A stretch of 64,000 bases of DNA from JBCBCP01 sp039817385 (GTDB lineage: Bacteria; Pseudomonadota; Alphaproteobacteria; Rhodobacterales; Rhodobacteraceae): contig JBCBVY010000007.1 of the NCBI GenBank assembly GCA_039817385.1, positions 124,001 to 188,000 on the forward strand. Reading direction: 5' to 3'. The translations under genes and the position numbers were made by a program. The notes beneath the pieces are model-generated. The model was not told the origin of the DNA. It ran no database searches and saw only the letters and a program-made list of their open reading frames with translations. Of this stretch, positions 52,387-60,687 are shown one piece after another. Every line of letters starts with the position of its first letter. The first letter of the stretch is position 1.

Positions 52387-53661
52387 CTATCGGAGAATAG
52401 AGGCACCAGCGTAAACCGCCGTCTCTCCGAGCGCTTCGTCAATGCGGATCAACTGGTTGTACTTGGCCAGCCGGTCCGAGCGGGCAAGGCTGCCGGTCTT
52501 GATCTGCCCGCAATTGGTCGCCACAGCCAGATCGGCGATGGTGGCATCCTCCGTCTCGCCCGAGCGGTGGGACATCACATTGGTCATGGATGCGCGGTGT
52601 GCCATGTCCACCGCCTGCAAGGTCTCCGTCAGGGTGCCGATCTGGTTGACCTTGACCAGCATGGAGTTTGCGCAGCCACGTTCGATGCCTTCCGCCAAAC
52701 GGGCCGGGTTGGTGACGAAAAGGTCATCGCCGACAAGCTGCACCTTGGACCCCAGCGTCTCTGTCAGCGCGCGCCAGCCGTCCCAGTCATCCTCGGCCAT
52801 TCCATCCTCGATGGAGATGATCGGGTAGTCCCGCACCAACGCCTCAAGATAGGCGACATTCTCATCCGAGCTGAGCGTCTTGCCCTCGCCCGACATCACA
52901 TAGGCCCCGTCGCGGTAGTACTCTGTCGCCGCGCAATCGAGGGCGAGGTAGATGTCCTCCCCCGGCGTGTAACCGGCCTTCTCAATCGACTTCAGCACAA
53001 AATCCAGCGCGTCGCGGGTGGAGGAGATGTTCGGTGCAAAGCCGCCCTCATCACCCACGCCCGTGGCCAGCCCCGCCGCATGCAGCTCTTTTTTCAGTGT
53101 GTGGAACACTTCAGCCCCCATGCGTACGCCGTCGCGGATCGACGTGGCGCTGACCGGCATGATCATGAATTCCTGGATGTCGATGGGATTGTCCGCATGC
53201 TCCCCACCATTGATGATGTTCATCATCGGCACGGGCAGGGTGCGGGCCGAAGTGCCGCCCACATAGCGGAACAGCGGCTGGCCGGTGTAATCCGCCGCCG
53301 CCTTGGCCGCCGCCAGTGACACGCCGAGGATGGCATTGGCGCCAAGGCGCGCCTTGTTCTCGGTGCCATCAAGCTCGATCATCGCGGTGTCGATTTCCAC
53401 CTGCTCGGTGGCATCAATGCCGACCAGCGCCTCCGCAATCTCGCCATTCACCGCGGCGCAGGCCTCCAGCACGCCTTTGCCCAGATAACGCGCCGCATCC
53501 CCGTCGCGCTTTTCTACCGCCTCATAGGCCCCTGTCGAAGCCCCTGAAGGCACCGCGGCCCGGCCCATCGTGCCATCTTCAAGGGTCACATCGACCTCCA
53601 CGGTCGGGTTGCCGCGGCTGTCGAGGATTTCGCGGGCGTGGATGTCGATGATGGTGCTCAT
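52387..53661 (-). CDS. eno: Enolase
   Basis: Interconverts 2-phosphoglycerate and phosphoenolpyruvate with magnesium. The 424-residue protein has the N-terminal IIDIHAREILDSRGNPTVEV, the GASTG loop, metal-binding Asp/Glu in ISIEDGMAEDDWDGW, catalytic Lys in LVKVNQIGTLTE and the SHRSGETED loop. AAAGGA is 7 nt before ATG 53661. Confidence 0.97.
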   Translation of the reverse strand: MSTIIDIHAREILDSRGNPTVEVDVTLEDGTMGRAAVPSGASTGAYEAVEKRDGDAARYLGKGVLEACAAVNGEIAEALVGIDATEQVEIDTAMIELDGTENKARLGANAILGVSLAAAKAAADYTGQPLFRYVGGTSARTLPVPMMNIINGGEHADNPIDIQEFMIMPVSATSIRDGVRMGAEVFHTLKKELHAAGLATGVGDEGGFAPNISSTRDALDFVLKSIEKAGYTPGEDIYLALDCAATEYYRDGAYVMSGEGKTLSSDENVAYLEALVRDYPIISIEDGMAEDDWDGWRALTETLGSKVQLVGDDLFVTNPARLAEGIERGCANSMLVKVNQIGTLTETLQAVDMAHRASMTNVMSHRSGETEDATIADLAVATNCGQIKTGSLARSDRLAKYNQLIRIDEALGETAVYAGASILR

Positions 53662-53738
53662 GGGGCGTCCTTTCAAAGCTTGCCGCGTCCTTAGACCCCG
53701 CAGCGCAGAAGCTGAACCCTGTTTGCGCTCACCTTTTT

Positions 53739-53788
53739 CCTTCTCTGTTCAAGAAAATCCTGGGGGGTCTGGGGGGCTAGCCCCCCAG
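53739..53788 (+). repeat. Copy B of the roughly 50-bp interspersed repeat
   Basis: CCTTCTCTGTTCAAGAAAAT leads into GGGGGGTCTGGGGGG and the perfect palindrome CTGGGGGGCTAGCCCCCCAG (53769-53788). The left part matches copy C (57740-57788, reverse) almost base for base. It sits in the eno-EamA gene gap. Confidence 0.75.
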
Positions 53789-53794
53789 GACGGT

Positions 53795-53816
53795 CGGACC
53801 GGGCGCAGCCGGTCCG
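53795..53816. terminator. Hairpin at the end of the EamA transporter gene
   Basis: CGGACCGG/CCGGTCCG with loop GCGCAG lies 4 bp beyond the stop of the minus-strand transporter gene. Together with the adjacent palindrome at 53769-53788 it forms a gene-end hairpin pair. Confidence 0.55.
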
Positions 53817-53820
53817 AAAC

Positions 53821-54690
53821 TCACCCCTTCACCACCCGCTCGCGTCCCAGCATGTAAAGCCCGGAGCCCACCACCACCGCACAGCCCAGCAAGGTCAACG
53901 CATCGGGCCGCTCGCCAAAGATGGCCATACCGATCACCAGCGCGAAGACGATGCGCGAATAGCGGAAGGGGGTGACAAAGCTGATCTCGCCCACGCGCAT
54001 GGCCAGGACAATGAAATAATAGCACAGCACCCCGATACAGACCGCGCCGCCCATCAGCGCCCATTGCGCGCCCTCCGGCATGACCATTGGCGTGGCGGCG
54101 ACCCAGAGCAGCAGTGCCGCCGCCGGGATCAGGGTGAGGAAGGCCAGAAGGCTCAGCTGCATCGATGACGCCTCGGGCGGGATGCGCCGGGTCATCAGAT
54201 CGCGCAGCGCAAGGCCCCCCGCGCCCTGCACCGCAAAAAGCGACAGCCAGTCGAACCCTTCCAGCCCCGGGCGGATGATCAGCAGGACGCCAGCAAAACC
54301 CACAAGGATTGCCGTCCAGCGGCGCCAGCCAACCTGTTCGCCAAGGAACAAGGCGGCGGCCAAGGTGACGAGCAGCGGCGTGACCTGGAGGATCGCCGAC
54401 GCGGTGGACAGCGGGATGAGCGCAATCGCGGTGACAAAGCCCAGCGTGCCGATCAGCTCGCCAAGGTTCCGCAAAAACACCGCAGGCCGCGCAAGGCCGC
54501 TGTGCCAATAGGGGATGCCTTGCACCGCCATGATCACGGCCAGAACAGCGGCGCCGCCCAGGCCCAGCATCCCGATGATCTGCCCAACGGGCAGCGCGCC
54601 GGCGAGCGCCTTGATGAACGCGTCCTCGATGGCAAAGCCGAGCATCGCGAGGACCATGAGCCCCGCGCCCCGCAGGTTGTCCGCCCGCAT
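53821..54690 (-). CDS. EamA/DMT family transporter
   Basis: A 289-residue inner-membrane protein with about ten hydrophobic segments in two EamA repeats, as in RhaT/RarD-type metabolite exporters. Typical features are GFAIEDAFIKALAG near the start and ASAILQVTPLLVTLAAALFLGEQ in the first repeat. Substrate unknown. Its ATG overlaps the stop of the NYN-domain gene as TGATG. Confidence 0.88.
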   Translation of the reverse strand: MRADNLRGAGLMVLAMLGFAIEDAFIKALAGALPVGQIIGMLGLGGAAVLAVIMAVQGIPYWHSGLARPAVFLRNLGELIGTLGFVTAIALIPLSTASAILQVTPLLVTLAAALFLGEQVGWRRWTAILVGFAGVLLIIRPGLEGFDWLSLFAVQGAGGLALRDLMTRRIPPEASSMQLSLLAFLTLIPAAALLLWVAATPMVMPEGAQWALMGGAVCIGVLCYYFIVLAMRVGEISFVTPFRYSRIVFALVIGMAIFGERPDALTLLGCAVVVGSGLYMLGRERVVKG

Positions 54691-55385
54691 CAGTCGATGC
54701 GCCGGATCTGAAGCTGGTTGCCGTCTTTGCGCGTCTCAAGCGACGGGATCTCGCGGACCAGCGCGCTCAGCTTGGCATGGCCATAGCTGCGCGTGTCGAA
54801 ATCCGGGTGCGCAGCCTGGATCGTCTGGCCGATCTGGCCCAGCGAATACCACTCGTCATCCTGCGCGATCTTGCCCATCGCCGCGCGGATCAGAGGCAGC
54901 GCATCCAGCACCTTTTCGCTCGCCTTGGCCGGGGCATCGCTGCTGCCGATGTTCTCGATGAAGACAAAGCGGTTGCAGACATTGCGCAGCGCCTCGGGCG
55001 TTTTCTTCTCGCCGATGCCGATCACGGTCAGCCCGTCCTCGCGCAGCCGGTTGGCCAGCGCGGTGAAGTCACTGTCGGAGGAGACGAGCACAAACCCGTC
55101 AAAACGGCGGGTGTGCAGGATGTCCATCGCGTCGATCACCAGGCCAATGTCGGAGGCGTTCTTGCCCCTGGTATTCGCGCTTTCCTGATGCGCCACGAGG
55201 CCAAGGGATGTCACCTTGTCCGACCAGCCGTTCAGCCGCGCCGAAGACCAATCGCCATAGACCCGGCGCAGCGCAGGCTCGCCCATCGCCGTGACCTCGC
55301 GCAGGATTGCATCGGCGTGTTTGGCCGGGACGTTATCGGCGTCAATCAGCACGGCAAGCAAAGGGCGGTCACGATCTGTCGCCAT
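54690..55385 (-). CDS. NYN-domain protein with C-terminal LOTUS (OST-HTH) domain
   Basis: A 231-residue putative RNase or RNA-binding protein. The N-terminal NYN/PIN-like domain (about 5-145) carries the acidic residues expected in LIDADNVP, DIGLVIDAMD and SSDSDFTALA. The C-terminal segment (about 170-231, YSLGQIGQTIQAAHPDFDTRS) matches the OST-HTH/LOTUS fold. RNA is the likely target. A GTG at 55391 overlapping the fur stop is an alternative start. Confidence 0.85.
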   Translation of the reverse strand: MATDRDRPLLAVLIDADNVPAKHADAILREVTAMGEPALRRVYGDWSSARLNGWSDKVTSLGLVAHQESANTRGKNASDIGLVIDAMDILHTRRFDGFVLVSSDSDFTALANRLREDGLTVIGIGEKKTPEALRNVCNRFVFIENIGSSDAPAKASEKVLDALPLIRAAMGKIAQDDEWYSLGQIGQTIQAAHPDFDTRSYGHAKLSALVREIPSLETRKDGNQLQIRRID

Positions 55386-55387
55386 GT

Positions 55388-55813
55388 TCACTTCTTCACC
55401 TTCACCTTGTCCTTGCGCACGCCGAACAGTTCCAGCCGATGGCCGCGCAGATCATAGCCCAGCTTGGCCGCGATGCGCTCTTGCAGCTCTTCAATCTCGG
55501 GGTCGACAAATTCGATCACCTCGCCGGTCGACAGATCAATCAGGTGGTCGTGATGCTCGCGCTCGGCATCCTCATAGCGCGCGCGCCCGTCGCCGAATTC
55601 CAGCTTGTCGATGATGCCCGCCTCTTCGAACAGCTTCACCGTGCGATACACGGTCGCAATGGAGATGCCGCTATCCACCGCACTGGCGCGGGCGTAAAGC
55701 TCTTCGACGTCCGGGTGATCGTCGCTGTCCTCCAGCACCTGCGCGATCACGCGGCGCGGCTGGGTCATCCGCAGCCCTTGCGTTTCGCAGCGCTCGAGAA
55801 TGGTGGGACGCAT
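55388..55813 (-). CDS. fur: Fur family metal-responsive regulator (Fur/Mur type)
   Basis: A 141-residue repressor. The N-terminal winged helix holds TQPRRVIAQVL and ISIATVYRTVKLFEEAGI; the metal-binding part has EREHHDHLIDLSTGEVIEF. In Rhodobacteraceae the Fur orthologue is often manganese-responsive (Mur). The C-terminal CxxC that binds structural zinc in E. coli Fur is absent, as in other members of this subgroup. It is coupled to the NYN gene through its stop codon. Confidence 0.9.
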   Translation of the reverse strand: MRPTILERCETQGLRMTQPRRVIAQVLEDSDDHPDVEELYARASAVDSGISIATVYRTVKLFEEAGIIDKLEFGDGRARYEDAEREHHDHLIDLSTGEVIEFVDPEIEELQERIAAKLGYDLRGHRLELFGVRKDKVKVKK

Positions 55814-55867
55814 GGCAGGCTCCTTGGACGTGGCTCCCGGTCTATCGTCCTGGCCCCGCGCTCGCCA

Positions 55868-55927
55868 GAGGGGCGCGGAAACTTTGTAAGTTTCCGGCCC
55901 GTTTTCTTGCCAAGAAAACGCCCCCTC
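55868..55927. repeat. 44-bp double hairpin, copy 2, closed by an outer stem
   Basis: GGAAACTT/AAGTTTCC (55877-55884, 55888-55895), 4-nt spacer, CGTTTTCTT/AAGAAAACG (55900-55908, 55912-55920). GAGGGG/CCCCTC (55868-55873, 55922-55927) closes the pair and reaches into the stop codon of the TerB-like gene. Compared with copy 1, stem pair T-A is replaced by C-G. Confidence 0.75.
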
Positions 55928-56747
55928 AGGTGTAAAGCGATGGCACCCCCAGCTGCGCGTGGATTTCGTTCACCGCTGCCGCGTTCAGCCCCAGCCCCTG
56001 CGCGAGGCTGTGCAGGTATTGCGCTTCGGCCTGGCTGTCGAGGTCGATGGCCAGCACGGACATCAGGTAGACCTGCGGGCCCAGCCCCTGCGGCACTTCG
56101 GCCACCAAGCCGTCCACATCCACCGGCCGCTGCATCTCCGCGCGGACAAAGGCGGCCTCTTCGGCGTCCACCTCATCGCCGAGTTGCCCGACGAGCTTTT
56201 GCTCTTCAGCCGCATCCAGCTGGCCGTCACACTTTGCCGCCTGGATCATCGCGCGCAGCATCAGCGCCGCGGCGGCCTCCTGATCAGCAGAGGGCGTCAT
56301 CGCGGGCTCCGGCGTCTGGTCGAACTGGGAGTTTAGCACCGCGCCAAAGCTGGCCGGGGCCTCCTGCGGCTTGCTGCCCAGCGCGCCTGCAAGCCCGCCG
56401 AGCAGCCCGCCCGCGCCGGCACCGCCGAGCATTCCGGCAAGGCCAGCCCCGCCGCCCGCGCCGCCGAGCATCCCCGCAAGGCCCAACCCGCTTTCGGAGC
56501 CGCCGATGCCATCCAGCATCGCGCCCAGACCGCCGCCCGCACCGCCCTGCGCGCCGCCCAGAAGCCCGCCCAGCATGTCCTGCATCGAGCTGCCGCCGCC
56601 CGCGGCACCACCCGTCAGCCCGCCCAACAGACCGCCAAGCCCGGCTTGCCCTGCGCCGCCTTCGGTGCGTTTTTGCATCATCGCGCTCGCGCCCTTGGCC
56701 ACAGCCACGCCAATCGCCACTTTGGCCAGCGTCTTCATCAAACTCAT
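55926..56747 (-). CDS. TerB-like protein of the DUF533/YebE family
   Basis: A 273-residue protein. After MSLMKTLAKVAIGVAVAKGA comes a low-complexity Gly/Ala/Leu region (about 30-130, repeating GGLLGGL-type units) and a C-terminal TerB-like helical domain (about 160-273) with an acidic motif CDGQLDAAEEQKLV. YebE relatives are inner-membrane-associated; function unknown. AAGGAA precedes ATG 56747. Long extension of this frame through the divergent transporter gene is ignored. Confidence 0.82.
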   Translation of the reverse strand: MSLMKTLAKVAIGVAVAKGASAMMQKRTEGGAGQAGLGGLLGGLTGGAAGGGSSMQDMLGGLLGGAQGGAGGGLGAMLDGIGGSESGLGLAGMLGGAGGGAGLAGMLGGAGAGGLLGGLAGALGSKPQEAPASFGAVLNSQFDQTPEPAMTPSADQEAAAALMLRAMIQAAKCDGQLDAAEEQKLVGQLGDEVDAEEAAFVRAEMQRPVDVDGLVAEVPQGLGPQVYLMSVLAIDLDSQAEAQYLHSLAQGLGLNAAAVNEIHAQLGVPSLYT

Positions 56748-56850
56748 GTCGCGTTCCTTGCTTCGCGTCTCGTCCGGATCAACATGGCACAGCGGCGCCG
56801 CGCGGGGAACAGCGCTTGACGCCCCGCGCGCGAAAACGTCTGGTGGCGGG

Positions 56851-57726
56851 ATGGAACGCAAGACGCAGATGGACACGGTTGGCGCGGTGATGCTGGTGGC
56901 GTTCGCGCTGCACCTTGCGTTCAACCAGGTGGTGATCAAGGTCACTAATGGCGGGTTTGGCCCGGTCTTTCTGGCCGGTATCCGGTCGGCCGGGGCCGTT
57001 GTGATCCTGCTGCTTTGGATGCGCCTGCGCGGCGCCGCCCTAAGCCTGCCGCGCGCGTCTTGGACGGGGGGCATCATCTCGGGCTTGCTCTTTGCCATCG
57101 AATTCATGTGCCTCTTCGTGGCGCTGGACCTGACGACGGTCAGCCGCGCCTCCATCATCTTCTATTCGATGCCCGTGTGGCTCGCGCTCGCCGCCCATGT
57201 CCTGCTGCCCGGGGAGCGGCTGAGCGGGCCGCGCCTGATCGGCCTTGTGCTGGCGATGAGCGGGGTGGCGCTTGCCATGCTCGACCGCTCCGAAGGGGTG
57301 GGAGCGCTCACTGGCGACATCCTCGCCCTGATCGCGGCGATGTGCTGGGCGGGTATCGCGCTGTGCGTGCGCATCACGCCGCTATCGGAGGTGCCGCCCG
57401 CAAGCCAGCTTTTGTGGCAAGTCGCGATCTCCGCGCCGATCCTGATCCTGGTGGCGCCGCTCTTTGGTGCGCTGATCCGCGACGTGCAGCCGATCCACAT
57501 TGCGGGCCTTGCCTTCCAGATCGTCGCCGTGGCCTCGCTCGGCTTTCTCGCGTGGTTTTGGCTGATGAAGATCTACCCCGCCTCCTCGGTTGCCTCCTTC
57601 AGCTTCCTGTCGCCCGTCTTTGCGGTGATCCTCGGCTGGCTCTTGCTGAACGAGCCGGTGAGCTGGACGATTTGGGCCGCGCTGGGGCTGGTAGCGGCGG
57701 GCGTGTTTCTGATCAATCGGCGGTGA
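56851..57726 (+). CDS. EamA/DMT family transporter, second
   Basis: A 291-residue inner-membrane protein with ten hydrophobic helices in two EamA repeats (first repeat with NGGFGPVFLAGIRSAGAV; second with FSFLSPVFAVILGWLLLNEP). The start at ATG 56851 is chosen from hydrophobicity; an in-frame ATG at 56869 is possible. Probably an exporter of a small metabolite. It diverges from the DUF533-like gene and converges with selO. Confidence 0.88.
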   Translation: MERKTQMDTVGAVMLVAFALHLAFNQVVIKVTNGGFGPVFLAGIRSAGAVVILLLWMRLRGAALSLPRASWTGGIISGLLFAIEFMCLFVALDLTTVSRASIIFYSMPVWLALAAHVLLPGERLSGPRLIGLVLAMSGVALAMLDRSEGVGALTGDILALIAAMCWAGIALCVRITPLSEVPPASQLLWQVAISAPILILVAPLFGALIRDVQPIHIAGLAFQIVAVASLGFLAWFWLMKIYPASSVASFSFLSPVFAVILGWLLLNEPVSWTIWAALGLVAAGVFLINRR

Positions 57727-57739
57727 GGGTGTTGAGTGC

Positions 57740-57788
57740 GGGACTGGGGCTCTGCCCCAGACCCCGGGATTTCTTGGAACAGAGAAGG
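57740..57788 (-). repeat. Copy C of the roughly 50-bp interspersed repeat
   Basis: In reverse orientation, CCTTCTCTGTTCCAAGAAAT leads into CGGGGTCTGGGG and the hairpin CTGGGGC/GCCCCAG (57744-57750 and 57754-57760). It lies between the convergent transporter and selO genes, directly at the selO stop. Confidence 0.75.
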
Positions 57789-57790
57789 GG

Positions 57791-59188
57791 CTACGTGCCG
57801 CAGAATGTGGCGGGGACGATTTCCTGTGCGGTTGGGGGGCGGGCGAGGTCTTGGTTGTCCTCGAAGGGGGTGGTCAGCGCGGCGTTGAGCTGCTCGAACG
57901 GCCCCATGTCCCCTTGCACGGCGGCGGCAATCATGGCCTCGATCTGGTGGTTGCGCGGGATGATGGCGGGGTTGGCGGCAGCCATCGTCGCCTCCGGGTC
58001 CGCCTCGCCCCGCAGCCGGTCCTGCCAGCGGGCACGCCACGCGTCGAATTCGGTCCGGCTGAGGACCTGATCGCGGGCGGTGTCGGTGTTCAGCGCGCGG
58101 AACGTATTGGTGAAATCCGCGCCGTCCTTTTGCATCAGCGCCAGCAGGTCTTCGATCAGCGGCTCATCCTCGGCGCGGGCCTCGGCCAGGCCCAGCTTGC
58201 GGCCAAAGCGGGCGCGCCAGTTTTCGTGCAGCTGCGCAGGCATGGCGTGGACGATCTGCGTGGCTTCCTGGGCGGCGGCCTCGATGTCGTCTGCCTGCCG
58301 GATCAGGGCCGTCGCAAACTGCGCCATGTTCCAGACCGCGATGCGGGGCTGCATCCCGAACGCATAGCGCCCGGACTGGTCGATGGAGGAGAAAACCTGC
58401 ATTTCGGCGTAGGCGTCCATGAAGGCGCAGGGGCCGTAGTCGATCGTCTCTCCGGGGATGGAGCAATTGTCGGTGTTCATCACCCCGTGGATGAAGCCCA
58501 CGGACATCCACGCGGGGATCAGCGCGGCTTGCGCGGCGCAGACGGCGCGGAGCAGGCCCGACCACCCGTCCGCCTTTGGGTAATGGCGCAAAATTGCGTA
58601 GTCGGTCAGGGTTTTTAGGTCTTGGACCTGCCCGCGATGGGCAAAGACCTGGAACGTGCCCACGCGCAAGTGGCTGCGCGCGACACGGGTCAGGACGGCG
58701 CCCGGCAGGCCGCTTTGCTCGCGGAAGACGGGCTCTCCGGTTGCCGTGGCGGCCAGCGCGCGGGTGGTGGGGATGCCGAGGGCGTGCATCGCCTCGGACA
58801 CCACGTATTCGCGCAGGACCGGGCCGAGCCATGCGCGCCCGTCACCCATGCGGGAATAGGGGGTCGGGCCGGACCCTTTTAGTTGAAGATCGCGGCGTAT
58901 CCCGTTGGTATCTAGAACTTCGCCCAGCAAGATCGCGCGGCCATCACCCAGCTGCGGGTTGTAGGTGCCGAATTGGTGGCCGGAATATAGCTGCGCCAGG
59001 GGGGCCGCGGCCTCCGGCACGTGATTGCCGGCCCAGATGGCTGGGTCCGGGGTGCCGGTCAGGCCCAGCTCGCTGGCAAGCGGCGCGTTCCACGCCAGCA
59101 TCGAGGGCGCTTTCACCGGGGTCGGATCAAGGCGCGTATAGAAGGCGGGCGGCAGGGCGGCGTAGCTGTTGTCAAAGGCGATCTGCAT
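57791..59188 (-). CDS. selO: SelO family protein adenylyltransferase
   Basis: Pseudokinase-fold enzyme that AMPylates proteins, linked to redox stress. The 465-residue protein shows QLYSGHQFGTYNPQLGDGRA, the KGSGPTPYSRMGDGRA stretch, REYVVSEAMHALGIPTTRAL and GVMNTDNCSIPGETIDYGP. The final residues TFCGT contain the Cys that is selenocysteine in animal SelO. I chose ATG 59188; a TTG at 59209 overlapping the acetyltransferase stop would add seven residues. Confidence 0.93.
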   Translation of the reverse strand: MQIAFDNSYAALPPAFYTRLDPTPVKAPSMLAWNAPLASELGLTGTPDPAIWAGNHVPEAAAPLAQLYSGHQFGTYNPQLGDGRAILLGEVLDTNGIRRDLQLKGSGPTPYSRMGDGRAWLGPVLREYVVSEAMHALGIPTTRALAATATGEPVFREQSGLPGAVLTRVARSHLRVGTFQVFAHRGQVQDLKTLTDYAILRHYPKADGWSGLLRAVCAAQAALIPAWMSVGFIHGVMNTDNCSIPGETIDYGPCAFMDAYAEMQVFSSIDQSGRYAFGMQPRIAVWNMAQFATALIRQADDIEAAAQEATQIVHAMPAQLHENWRARFGRKLGLAEARAEDEPLIEDLLALMQKDGADFTNTFRALNTDTARDQVLSRTEFDAWRARWQDRLRGEADPEATMAAANPAIIPRNHQIEAMIAAAVQGDMGPFEQLNAALTTPFEDNQDLARPPTAQEIVPATFCGT

Positions 59189-59205
59189 GAAGCTCAGATA
59201 GGGCG

Positions 59206-59655
59206 TCAAAAGGTGCGTGTCATCAGGTGATAGCCCGTTCGCATCTTGAACCCGGCGCGGCCATAAAGGCGCTGCGCGGCGTCGTTATCCCTCGCGACTT
59301 CAAGGTGCAGCGCCTTGAGGCCCGCGCCAGCCAGCGCGCGCGGCAGGGCGTGCAGCACCTCGGAAGCGACACCGCGGCCCCGCACGCCGGGGCGAATGAA
59401 CAGCTCGTCCACAAAGCCGTCCATGCCGCCGAACGCGACCGAGTATCCGAAGGACACGATGACATAGCCGATGGGCGCGCGGGGTGGGCCGATCAGGTAG
59501 GCCGCGCCATGCGGGCTGCCGTCGAGCAAGGGCAGGAGCGCCGCGTTGCGGGCGGCCTCTTCCATTGCGATGCCTTCCTCGGCGTGGAAGGCGGCGACCA
59601 GTGGGGTGAGTTTATCCAGGTGCTCTGGTCCGGCGAGGGTGAGGACTGCGCTCAT
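59206..59655 (-). CDS. GNAT family N-acetyltransferase
   Basis: A 149-residue acetyltransferase with motif A in FIRPGVRGRGVASEVLHAL (about 91-109) and motif B in EVARDNDAAQRLYGRAGF. Its ATG overlaps the stop of the nucleoside hydrolase gene as ATGA and its stop overlaps a possible selO start, so the three genes are probably one transcript. Substrate unknown. Confidence 0.88.
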   Translation of the reverse strand: MSAVLTLAGPEHLDKLTPLVAAFHAEEGIAMEEAARNAALLPLLDGSPHGAAYLIGPPRAPIGYVIVSFGYSVAFGGMDGFVDELFIRPGVRGRGVASEVLHALPRALAGAGLKALHLEVARDNDAAQRLYGRAGFKMRTGYHLMTRTF

Positions 59656-60593
59656 AGCCGCGCCAGCCGTTCGGTCAGCAGGGCAAAGAAGCCGTCCGCG
59701 TCGATGTCGCCCATGAAGGTCGCGTTGGGCGCACGGTCCGTGACGCGCCACCAGTCGGCCACGGTCATGCCCAGGGTGAGCGCGGAGGTCGTCTCAATCT
59801 CCACGTTGATGTGGCGGCCAGTGAAAAGCTCCGGGCGGATCAGGTAGGCGGTCACGCAAGGATCGTGCAGGGGCGCGCCCGCGCTGCCGTATTTCTCCCT
59901 GTCGAACCGTTCGAAGAAATCGGTCATTTCCGCGACGGCGATCCCGACGCGTGTGCCGAGGGCGCGGAAGGCGTCGTTGCGCGGTTTGGTCACCAGCGCC
60001 TTGTGGGTCACGTCAAGCGGCATGACCACGATGTCCGCGCCCGATTTAAACACGATATCAGCGGCTTCGGGGTCGACATAGATGTTAAACTCGGCGGCGG
60101 GGGTGATGTTGCCCACCTGAAAATAGGCGCCGCCCATCAAGACGATCTGCTGAATGCGCGCCGCGATGTCCGGCGCGCGCTGCAGCGCCGTGGCGATGTT
60201 GGTCAGAGGCCCAAGCGGGCAGAGCGTGACGGTGCCGGGTGGCGCGGCGCGCAGCGTGTCGATGATAAAGTCCACGCCGTGCTGGTCTTGCAAGGGCATG
60301 GTCGGGTCGGGCAGCGTCGGCCCGTCAAGGCCGGTCTTGCCGTGCACATGTTCGGCGGTGACCAGATCGCGGCCCAGCGGGCGGTCACAGCCGGCATAAA
60401 CCTTTACATCAGCTTTGCCTGCCAACTCGCACACAATGCGCGCATTTTTTGCCGTCAGGTCTAGGGGTACGTTGCCCGCAACGGCGGTAATCCCCAGCAC
60501 GTCGATCTCTTCGGGGCTGGCGAGCGCGAGCAGGATCGCAACGGCGTCGTCCTGGCCGGGATCGGTGTCGATGATGATCTTGCGCGGTGCCAT
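59652..60593 (-). CDS. Inosine-uridine type nucleoside hydrolase
   Basis: Hydrolyses the N-glycosidic bond of nucleosides for salvage. The calcium-binding DTDPGQDDAVA (residues 9-19) starts the protein; the LCPLGPLTNIATAL and VLMGGAYFQVGNITPAAEFN segments and a conserved DVTHKAL follow. The 313-residue length is standard. ATG 60593 is preceded by GGGGG; the frame stays open upstream without family features. Confidence 0.92.
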   Translation of the reverse strand: MAPRKIIIDTDPGQDDAVAILLALASPEEIDVLGITAVAGNVPLDLTAKNARIVCELAGKADVKVYAGCDRPLGRDLVTAEHVHGKTGLDGPTLPDPTMPLQDQHGVDFIIDTLRAAPPGTVTLCPLGPLTNIATALQRAPDIAARIQQIVLMGGAYFQVGNITPAAEFNIYVDPEAADIVFKSGADIVVMPLDVTHKALVTKPRNDAFRALGTRVGIAVAEMTDFFERFDREKYGSAGAPLHDPCVTAYLIRPELFTGRHINVEIETTSALTLGMTVADWWRVTDRAPNATFMGDIDADGFFALLTERLARL

Positions 60594-60687
60594 GTTGCCC
60601 CCTGATGTGTGGCCGCACCGTCGCAAGGTGTTGGCGGCTTGTCCAGAGCGGTTGCATGGCGCGAGGGTGCGCGGCAAGGTCGGGCTG

